From Alphaproteobacteria bacterium (GTDB lineage: Bacteria; Pseudomonadota; Alphaproteobacteria; JAEULC01), in assembly GCA_020851015.1 (NCBI GenBank), contig JADZDN010000293.1, positions 1 to 8,962 of the forward strand: DNA of 8,962 nt. Direction: 5' to 3'. This document shows, piece after piece, positions 1 through 5,171 of this stretch (position 1 is the first letter of the stretch; every line of letters begins with the position of its first letter). The translations under genes were made by a program, and so were the position numbers. The notes beneath the pieces were generated by a model that searched no databases, had not been told where the DNA came from, and saw nothing but the letters and a program-made list of their open reading frames with translations.

Positions 1-32
1 ACTTTCGCAGCGTGGCTTGTCCTTCCAGTCCG

Positions 33-193
33 AAACCACCGGGACGCCAAGGCACCGCGGAATAGAACCGAACCGCCACCGCATCGAGGACACAAGGCCG
101 GAGCGCGAGTTCTCCATCTCCGGCCTGGTGTCCGTCATCTCGTGGCGGTGCGCCCTTCTCTTCTACCTTGGTGTCTTGGTGCCTTGGTGGTTT
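33..193. repeat. 161-bp imperfect palindrome (long hairpin)
   Basis: Outer arms 33-56 and 170-193 pair at 19 of 24 positions, with the outermost eight bases (aaaccacc / ggtggttt) exact. Inner arms 72-103 and 118-149 pair at 25 of 32 positions and enclose a loop of about 14 nt (104-117). The intervening 57-71 and 150-169 pair poorly. The outer right arm read on the minus strand is an 8-bp-periodic run of caccaag-type units, a pattern seen in dispersed intergenic repeats of many bacteria (from memory, not checked). No transposase and no clear target-site duplication are visible, so this is a MITE-like or REP-like element at most. Confidence 0.6.
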
Positions 194-250
194 CCGCGAT
201 TGCCAGGCGGGCCATGCTTGCCGGGCGGTGGCGCGGTTCCCCTTCCCTAA

Positions 251-273
251 CCCCCTCCCGCAAGGGGAGGGGG
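251..273. repeat. GC-rich hairpin, possible transcript-end structure
   Basis: A perfect 9-bp stem (ccccctccc at 251-259, gggaggggg at 265-273) encloses the 5-nt loop gcaag. It lies about 95 bp beyond the stop of the minus-strand VOC gene, so it could protect or end that operon's transcript. No U-run follows on either strand, so it is not a classical intrinsic terminator. It also resembles a short dispersed intergenic repeat common in GC-rich alphaproteobacteria (an impression from memory). Confidence 0.4.
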
Positions 274-366
274 GACCAAACACGAAATCTACCCGGCGGG
301 GTTCGCGAGCCGGACAGCCGTGGTACGCGCCCGGGCATGACAGCGCATAGAAAGTTGGCTTGGCGT

Positions 367-1251
367 CTACTGGTGAAACACGATCGTTCCGCCCAGGCTT
401 GGGCCGCCGTCCACGGAGATCACGCCGGCGACCGACTTGTCCGCCGTTACGCCGTGCGCGTCGAGAAACCGCTCGGTCTCCTTGAGGTCGCGCACCCGCA
501 CGCCGTAGGCGGCGACGAAGGGCAGCGGCGCGTTGCCGCTGCGCGGCGTATTCGGGCCGCCCAGCATCGCCGTGCCGCGATCGAGACGAAAGACGGCGGT
601 CTGGTCGGGCCGGCGCTCGGGCTTGCGGCCGAGGAAGCGTTCGTAGCGTCCCACCGCCTCTTCGAGGTCTCCGACGACGATGATCACCGAGGCGAGCGCC
701 TGGGCGCCGTTGGGATGGTTGACCCAGCGCTCCTGCCACAGCAGCTCGGGCGTGTGGTGGATGCAGTACTGGATGCGCCCCTCGGCCATGCCGCCGGGCG
801 CGGCGCGCACGACGGAGAACCGCGCCAGCCCCTCGCCGTCCGGCGTGCCGATCTTGCGTGACAGCGCGACGGCGGGCGGCGGATCGAAGCCGTTCTGCTT
901 CAGGCGGCTTACCACGCGCTCGGGATCGTGCTCGCCGAAGCAGACGATGTGCAGGCCGACGTAACGCGCCATGCCTTCGCGCAGCGCCTTGGCGTTGGGC
1001 GTCTCCGCCCCCTTCTCGACCCCCAGCACCTCGATATACCCCTCGCCCAGCATGATGCAGCGGTTGCCGGTGCCGGCGGGCGCGGGCGCATCGCCCGGCT
1101 TGGGCGGCAGGCGCTGGCTGGAGTAGGGCGTGAGCGTGAAGCCGAGCTGCTCCATGCGCCGGGACGCCGGCTCGATGTCCGGCACCCAGTGCGCGACGTG
1201 GTCGAGCGCGATGCCGCCCGGGCCAGGCACCTGCTTGTCGGCGGCGCTCAT
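367..1251 (-). CDS. VOC family (glyoxalase-like) protein
   Basis: This is a 294-residue protein of the vicinal oxygen chelate superfamily, probably cytoplasmic because no signal peptide is visible. It appears to hold two beta-alpha-beta-beta-beta modules. The first, about residues 14-105, begins LDHVAHWVPDIE and contains GTGNRCIMLGEGYIEVLGV; His18 and Glu74 are the candidate metal ligands. The pattern recalls the Glyoxalase_3-like domain. The second module, about residues 184-294, begins ASVIIVVGDLEEAVGRYERF and has Ser at the place where a first-module metal His would stand, so it may be a non-catalytic half. The ATG at 1251 overlaps the TGA of the upstream gene (ATGA) and has GGTGGAG 8 nt upstream, which fixes the start and implies translational coupling. 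The superfamily includes isomerases, dioxygenases and lyases, and I cannot name the substrate. The frame stays open upstream through the neighbouring gene, but that is a GC-rich artefact. Confidence 0.85.
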   Translation of the reverse strand: MSAADKQVPGPGGIALDHVAHWVPDIEPASRRMEQLGFTLTPYSSQRLPPKPGDAPAPAGTGNRCIMLGEGYIEVLGVEKGAETPNAKALREGMARYVGLHIVCFGEHDPERVVSRLKQNGFDPPPAVALSRKIGTPDGEGLARFSVVRAAPGGMAEGRIQYCIHHTPELLWQERWVNHPNGAQALASVIIVVGDLEEAVGRYERFLGRKPERRPDQTAVFRLDRGTAMLGGPNTPRSGNAPLPFVAAYGVRVRDLKETERFLDAHGVTADKSVAGVISVDGGPSLGGTIVFHQ

Positions 1252-2372
1252 TTCAACGTCTCCACCGCATAGTGGCGCACGCGCTCCTCGTCGACCTTGA
1301 TGCCGAGGCCGGGCGCGCGGGGCACCACCACACGGCCCTTGACCGCGGGGAAGGGCTCGGCGAGCAGATCGCGCTCGAGGAAATAGGTCGCCTGGTAGAA
1401 CTCGCAGCCCAGCGAGATGTTGGGCGTGGCGGCGATCATATGCGTGCCGGCGAGATGGGCGATGCCGGTCTCGAACATGTCGCCGCCGTAGCAGGCGATG
1501 CCCGCCGCCTCGCAGATCGCCGCGATCTTGCGCCCCGCCATCATGCCGCCGTGCTTCATGATCTTGGTCGAGACCAGGTCGGCCATGCGCTGGCTGGCGA
1601 CCGTCAGCGCGTCGGTGGCGGTGAACACGCTTTCGTCCGCCAGGATCGGCGTGTCGAGCGCGCGCGTGATCTCGGCCAGCGCCGCGCGCTGGTTGCCGGG
1701 CACCGGCTGCTCGATGAAGGTCGGCTTGAACGCCTCGACGTCGCGCAGCTGGCGGATCGCGTCGTGCGCCTGCATGCCCTGGTTGTAGTCGATACGCAGC
1801 TCGGCGTCGGCCGGGATTTCCTTGCGGAAGCGCTCCATGCGCTTGAGGTCCTGGGCGTGGCCGGCGAAGCCAGTCTTCATCTTGAACCACCGCAAGCCCT
1901 CGCCGTAGAGGCGCTTCACCGTGTCCATGTCGCGGTCGAAATCGGGATCGGCGACCGAGAAGGACAGCGGGATGTCGTCGCGGCAGCGCCCGCCCAGCAG
2001 TTCGGCGACCGGCAGGCCCGACGCCTGGCCGACGATGTCGAACAGCGCCATCTCCATCGCCGCCTTGGCCTCGGGATGGCCGACGACGGCGTGGTCCGCC
2101 TTGTCCATCAGCTCCGCGATCCGCGTCGGGTCGGCGCCCACGAGGATCGGGCGCAGATAGACGTTGAGGGCCGCCGTGCAGGCCTCGATCGTGCCGGTGA
2201 ACACGGCCCAGGGCGCGGCGTCGCCCCAGCCGGTGATGCCGGCATCGGTCTCGAGCTTCAGGATCGCGTTCTTGACCGAGCCTTCCACGTCGCCGGAGCC
2301 GTGGCGGCGCTTGATGCGGACGGGAATGCGGGTGACGTAGACGGTGGCGGCGGTGATGCGGATAGGGTTCAT
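1248..2372 (-). CDS. Muconate cycloisomerase-type enolase superfamily enzyme
   Basis: This is a 374-residue enzyme of the mandelate racemase/muconate lactonizing family, which abstracts a proton alpha to a carboxylate with Mg2+ or Mn2+. An N-terminal capping domain (about 1-120) is followed by a TIM barrel. The muconate-lactonizing catalytic set is complete: K164-M-K166, metal ligands Asp195 (RIDYNQ), Glu221 (IEQP) and Asp246 (ADES), Lys270 and Glu324. Each sits three residues before its counterpart in Pseudomonas muconate lactonizing enzyme (169, 198, 224, 249, 273, 327, recalled). The DxD motif of dipeptide epimerases is not seen near 318-324. That supports a cycloisomerase or racemase on a carboxylate but does not prove muconate, and no catechol dioxygenase or muconolactone isomerase gene lies nearby. 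The start at 2372 is chosen over an ATG 30 codons upstream because GGGGAG lies 3 nt before it and the protein then begins at the usual first beta strand. It is the first gene of an operon with the VOC gene. Confidence 0.9.
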   Translation of the reverse strand: MNPIRITAATVYVTRIPVRIKRRHGSGDVEGSVKNAILKLETDAGITGWGDAAPWAVFTGTIEACTAALNVYLRPILVGADPTRIAELMDKADHAVVGHPEAKAAMEMALFDIVGQASGLPVAELLGGRCRDDIPLSFSVADPDFDRDMDTVKRLYGEGLRWFKMKTGFAGHAQDLKRMERFRKEIPADAELRIDYNQGMQAHDAIRQLRDVEAFKPTFIEQPVPGNQRAALAEITRALDTPILADESVFTATDALTVASQRMADLVSTKIMKHGGMMAGRKIAAICEAAGIACYGGDMFETGIAHLAGTHMIAATPNISLGCEFYQATYFLERDLLAEPFPAVKGRVVVPRAPGLGIKVDEERVRHYAVETLK

Positions 2373-2375
2373 GGT

Positions 2376-2381
2376 CTCCCC
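2376..2381 (-). promoter_or_regulatory. Ribosome-binding site of the enolase-superfamily gene
   Basis: On the minus strand this reads GGGGAG, followed by ACC and the ATG at 2372. It decides the start of the cycloisomerase-type gene against a longer in-frame reading that would begin at 2462. The 3-nt spacing is short but acceptable. Confidence 0.55.
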
Positions 2382-2425
2382 GGATGGGCGGACGACAGCG
2401 GGAACACCACGTTGCCGCATCCGGG
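2379..2425. promoter_or_regulatory. Inverted repeat in a divergent intergenic region
   Basis: An exact 8-bp inverted repeat (cccggatg at 2379-2386, catccggg at 2418-2425) with a 31-nt spacer lies in the 113-bp gap between the divergent cycloisomerase-type and FAD oxidoreductase genes. The left arm overlaps the minus-strand ribosome-binding site. It could be an operator or a leader hairpin, but arms of this length can also occur by chance in GC-rich DNA. Confidence 0.25.
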
Positions 2426-2448
2426 CCGGCGCGACAAGCAGTGGCTCG

Positions 2449-2478
2449 TTGACCCGCCGCATCCCGCGCGCCTAGCGT
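2449..2478 (+). promoter_or_regulatory. Possible sigma-70 promoter for the FAD oxidoreductase gene
   Basis: A good -35 box, TTGACC (2449-2454), is followed after 18 nt by a weak -10 box, TAGCGT (2473-2478). Transcription would then begin almost at the ATG (2486), giving a nearly leaderless message. This fits the weak ribosome-binding site (GGGGGC) before that gene. The -10 match is only 3 of 6, so this is tentative. Confidence 0.25.
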
Positions 2479-2485
2479 CGGGGGC

Positions 2486-3616
2486 ATGCGCGAATGTCCA
2501 ATCGCCGTCATTGGCGCCGGCCCGGCCGGCGCCTCGGCCGCCCTTCACCTTGCGGACGCGGGCGCCGACGTCCTGCTGATCGACGACAAGGCCGAGGCGG
2601 GCGGAGCGGCCTTTCCACCGCCATCCGACGAGGAGCCTGCCTTCCTGTGGCCGGACCGCGCCTATCGCGGCGAGGCGCTGCGCCAAGCCCTGCGGGACCG
2701 CGCCGGGCGCATCACCTGCTGGCAGCGTCGCCGGGTCGAGGCCATTCGTGCGGACCACGGCCTATCGGTACGCGATATGGAAACCGGTGGCTGCGTCGAA
2801 CTCCACGCCGACGCCGTGATCGTGGCCACCGGCGCGGAGACGATTTCGCCGCACGTCCCCGGCGCATCGCTGCCCGGGGTGATGTCGCTCGGCGATCCCA
2901 ACGCGCTGGTTGCGGCCGCCCGCGAGCGGCCGGGCGCGCGCATCGTGCTGGCGGGCGGCGGGCCGCTGCTGTGGTTTACCGCCGCACGCTGCGCCGCCGC
3001 GCGCCTCGCGCTCGCGGGCGTCATCGACGCGGCCGCGTTGCCCCACCCGCGCCACCTCCTGCGCTTTCTCCGCCAGCCCGGGCTGCTGTCCCAGGGCCTG
3101 GGATGGATGCGCGCGGTATGGAGCAGCGATGCGCAGATATGCCGCCGGCACGCCGTGACGGCGATCCTGGGCGAGGGCCGGGTCCAGGCGGTCGCGTTCG
3201 CGCCGGTCGGCAACGGCACGCCGCAGCGGCATGCCGCGGCCGACCTCGTCGCCATCGGACACGGGCTTCGGCCCGCCGTCGCGTTGCTGCGGGCGGCCGG
3301 CGCCAGCGTCGACCGGGACGCGCCGCGGGGGCTTTGGCTTCTGCGGCGCGATGCGGACTTGCAGACCAGCCTGCCCGGCATCTTCGCCGCTGGCGACGCG
3401 GGCGCGCCCGACGGTGCGGACGCCGCGCTTGCCGAAGGCGCGATCGTCGCCGAGGCCGTGCTGCGGCGCTCCGGCCGCAAGGTCGGCGCGGCGCTGGCGG
3501 TCGCGGCCGATGCGGCGCGGCGCAGGCGCCGGTCGCTGGCGGCGTTCGCCGCGGCGCTGGACAACTGGACCGGTCCGCGCCCCGGGTTGCCGGGCGGGGA
3601 TCAGCGCGAGACGTAG
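2486..3616 (+). CDS. FAD/NAD(P)-dependent oxidoreductase, HcnB/opine-oxidase-A-like
   Basis: This is a 376-residue protein of the two-dinucleotide-binding-domain (Pyr_redox_2) flavoprotein group. The FAD Rossmann motif GAGPAG is at residues 10-15, with an acidic end to strand 2 (LLIDDKAEAGG). VIVATGAE follows at about 111-118, a second Rossmann motif (VLAGGGPLL) at about 154-162, and the FAD-closing motif SLPGIFAAGDA at about 295-305. The GGGPLL form and overall order resemble the A subunits of opine oxidase and hydrogen cyanide synthase HcnB. Those normally carry a C-terminal Cys-rich [2Fe-2S] (BFD-like) domain and work with a DadA-like FAD subunit. Here the C-terminus is Ala/Arg-rich without a Cys cluster, and no partner gene is in view. 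The ATG at 2486 is the first start giving the full Rossmann motif, although its ribosome-binding site is weak. It is divergent from the cycloisomerase-type gene, and its last 16 bp overlap the convergent gene. The substrate is unknown. Confidence 0.8.
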   Translation: MRECPIAVIGAGPAGASAALHLADAGADVLLIDDKAEAGGAAFPPPSDEEPAFLWPDRAYRGEALRQALRDRAGRITCWQRRRVEAIRADHGLSVRDMETGGCVELHADAVIVATGAETISPHVPGASLPGVMSLGDPNALVAAARERPGARIVLAGGGPLLWFTAARCAAARLALAGVIDAAALPHPRHLLRFLRQPGLLSQGLGWMRAVWSSDAQICRRHAVTAILGEGRVQAVAFAPVGNGTPQRHAAADLVAIGHGLRPAVALLRAAGASVDRDAPRGLWLLRRDADLQTSLPGIFAAGDAGAPDGADAALAEGAIVAEAVLRRSGRKVGAALAVAADAARRRRRSLAAFAAALDNWTGPRPGLPGGDQRET

Positions 3617-5013
3617 CAGATATTGGCGAAGGTGGTGCCGTCCTCGGCGGGCTCGAAGTCCACCGAGATGCGATAGTCCTTGCGCGGCTTGAATTGCAGC
3701 ACTTCCTTGCCGCCCATCGCATAGGCCTTTTCCGGCGCCAGGGAAAAGCGTCGCGTCGCCGCCGTGAGCAGATCCAGCTTGTGCACGCCGAACATCGACG
3801 CGCAGCACCGGGTCTTCAGGCTGTCGTAGAACACCAGCACCTGTTCGGGCGGCGCTTCGGGCGTGGTCCAGGCGAAATCGAACCCGCCGCCGATCATCGC
3901 GGCCTGAAGCGGCCGCCACTTCTGCTGCTGGGCGCGCGCCAGCACGTCGGTGGGCTGCGCGCGGGTCTGGTAGCACGCATCAGCGAAGGCGACCGTCAGC
4001 GTGTTCTCGATCGCCCGCTTGTTGGGATCCCAGGCGGCGATCGCAGCCTGCCCGGGGAACACCGTCTGCACGGCGCCATCCTTGCCCGCGCGCGGTCCCG
4101 ATGCGACGGCGCCCGGCGGCCGCGCCGTGGCGGGTGCTGGGGCTGCCGCAGGGGGACTGGCCGCAGGGGGCGTGGCCGCAGGGGGCGTGGCCGCGGCCGG
4201 ATTGCCTACCGGCGGCGCGGCGGCCGGCGCGGCAGGCGGGATCGCCTGCGCCACGACGGTGGTATCGGCCTTCGACGGTTCGGCCGGAGCAGGATCGGCG
4301 GGCGGTGCGCTGGCTGCCGGCGGCAAGGCGGCCGGTGGATCGGCGGGCTGCGGCGCCGGGATGACGGAGGGGGACGGCACCGGCGGCGGCGCGGCCGCCT
4401 GGACCGCGGGCGGCACCGCCGCCTGGACCGCGGGCGGCACCGCCGCCTGGACCGCGGGCGGCACCGCCGCCTGGACCGGCGGCGGCATCAGCCGCACATC
4501 GGAGATCGTGACCGAGATCGGACCGCGTTGGACCACGTTGGCCGCCTGGCGCAGACGCAAGGTCGCGCTGCGGTTGTCGTAGACCAGCGAATAGATGCGC
4601 GTGCGCCAGTTATTGACCACCTCGTCGATCGCCGCCTTGATCGACAGGCGCTCCTCGAGCAGCCTTGCGAAGCCCGCCACGTCGACATCCTGGGCCACGA
4701 CGCCGCAATGCCCCTTGGCATCCAGCCCCAGGATGATCGAACCCCGCTCGGACGGGACGTACCACGCCTCGTCCGTGCCCAGGCGCTTGATCAGATCGGC
4801 CGGCACCGGGGCGTACTTCATCTCCCGCGCGCCGTCCCGGACCAGCTTCGGATTGGCCATGTTGGCCAGGCAGTGGACGCGGAATCCGTCGAACGCCTCG
4901 CGCGCCATCGGCTCGACCGCGTCGGTTGCCTGGGCGGACGCGGGGCCGAGCCACAGCGCCCAGCCAGCGGCAAGCGCGGCGGTCGACGCGAAACACATTC
5001 TGGCCACGCGCAT
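3601..5013 (-). CDS. Secreted two-lobed protein with Pro/Ala-rich linker
   Basis: I do not recognise a named function for this 470-residue protein. Residues 1-29 are a typical Sec signal peptide: a basic start (MRVARM), a hydrophobic core, and cleavage after ASA or AQA at 27 or 29. This places it in the periplasm or outside the cell. A globular N-lobe (about 35-176) holds Cys48 and Cys103. A low-complexity linker (about 177-300) is almost all Pro, Ala, Val and Gln, with PAVQAAVP octads and PPAAT pentads. A C-lobe (about 335-470) holds Cys347, Cys403, Cys404 and Cys466. The lobes look like copies of one domain: both start with F-x3-C, and the first two Cys are 55 and 56 residues apart. Disulfides are therefore likely. 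The start at 5013 follows GGTGAGG; the ATG at 4998 lacks a ribosome-binding site and would shorten the signal peptide. The gene is divergent from the TAXI receptor gene, from which it is separated by 158 bp. Confidence 0.8.
   Translation of the reverse strand: MRVARMCFASTAALAAGWALWLGPASAQATDAVEPMAREAFDGFRVHCLANMANPKLVRDGAREMKYAPVPADLIKRLGTDEAWYVPSERGSIILGLDAKGHCGVVAQDVDVAGFARLLEERLSIKAAIDEVVNNWRTRIYSLVYDNRSATLRLRQAANVVQRGPISVTISDVRLMPPPVQAAVPPAVQAAVPPAVQAAVPPAVQAAAPPPVPSPSVIPAPQPADPPAALPPAASAPPADPAPAEPSKADTTVVAQAIPPAAPAAAPPVGNPAAATPPAATPPAASPPAAAPAPATARPPGAVASGPRAGKDGAVQTVFPGQAAIAAWDPNKRAIENTLTVAFADACYQTRAQPTDVLARAQQQKWRPLQAAMIGGGFDFAWTTPEAPPEQVLVFYDSLKTRCCASMFGVHKLDLLTAATRRFSLAPEKAYAMGGKEVLQFKPRKDYRISVDFEPAEDGTTFANICYVSR
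4145..4189 (-). repeat. 15-bp in-frame tandem repeat (3 copies)
   Basis: Three adjacent 15-bp units (gccgcagggggactg once, then gccgcagggggcgtg twice) encode the pentads PPAAT, PPAAT and PPAAS in the linker of the secreted protein. The two last units are identical. Because the unit is a multiple of three, copy-number change keeps the reading frame. Confidence 0.85.
4394..4489 (-). repeat. 24-bp in-frame minisatellite (3 perfect copies plus a partial)
   Basis: The unit gccgcctggaccgcgggcgg + cacc is present three times without a mismatch (4394-4417, 4418-4441, 4442-4465). A fourth copy matches for its first 13 bases and then diverges. The array encodes PAVQAAVP octads at the start of the linker of the secreted protein. 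Perfect identity, including third positions, points to recent expansion or ongoing slippage. Confidence 0.9.
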
Positions 5014-5097
5014 GAACCTCACCGGCGCAATCCGTGCTGATCGATACCCTGGAAATCCGCCGGCGAATGATGGACGGGCAGCCACCTCATGACAAGC

Positions 5098-5126
5098 TTT
5101 CCGGCAGGGAAGGGCTGCTCTAGACT
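5098..5126 (+). promoter_or_regulatory. Possible promoter for the TAXI receptor gene
   Basis: TTTCCG (5098-5103) and TAGACT (5121-5126) are separated by 17 nt, giving a start near 5133 and a leader of about 40 nt that contains the ribosome-binding site at 5154. The -10 box matches 4 of 6 consensus bases and the -35 box is weak. Confidence 0.3.
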
Positions 5127-5153
5127 GGCCGATCCATCGGACCCGCGACACCC

Positions 5154-5160
5154 AGGAAGG
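5154..5160 (+). promoter_or_regulatory. Ribosome-binding site deciding a GTG start
   Basis: AGGAAGG at 5154-5160 lies 11 nt before the GTG at 5172. No in-frame ATG lies near enough downstream to keep the signal peptide, so this site supports GTG as the start of the TAXI receptor. Confidence 0.55.
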
Positions 5161-5171
5161 TTTCGCCCGAC

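Larger units (their letters stand above)
1..366. other. Gene-free left flank
   Basis: I find no credible protein-coding gene in this stretch. The short open frames here have no ribosome-binding site, compositions biased toward Arg, Gly and Pro, and no recognisable domain. It lies downstream of the minus-strand VOC gene, whose stop is at 367-369, and holds two palindromic elements annotated separately (33-193 and 251-273). Positions 274-366 show only GC-rich sequence without clear structure. Any gene to the left would lie outside the window. Confidence 0.6.

Noticed and set aside
17..861. Plus-strand open frames in the left flank and opposite the VOC gene
   Set aside because: They have no ribosome-binding site or domain, and they run through the palindromes and then antisense to the VOC gene.
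1252..2511. Upstream extension of the VOC reading frame to a 714-residue protein
   Set aside because: The added part is an Arg/Gly/Pro-rich shadow of the cycloisomerase gene in another frame; the VOC domain, ribosome-binding site and ATGA overlap all place the start at 1251.
1272..2579. Long plus-strand open frame (435 codons) opposite the cycloisomerase gene
   Set aside because: Its composition is antisense-like (Asp, Arg, His and Ala runs) with no domain, and it lies wholly over a gene with a complete catalytic set on the other strand.
4001..4582. Gly/Ala-rich plus-strand open frame resembling a PE-PGRS-like protein
   Set aside because: It is the complement of the Pro/Ala linker of the minus-strand secreted protein, which has a signal peptide and folded lobes on both sides.
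2494..5040. 848-codon plus-strand open frame
   Set aside because: It spans two convincing genes on different strands and reads mainly as Arg, Gly and Ala; it is an effect of high GC.
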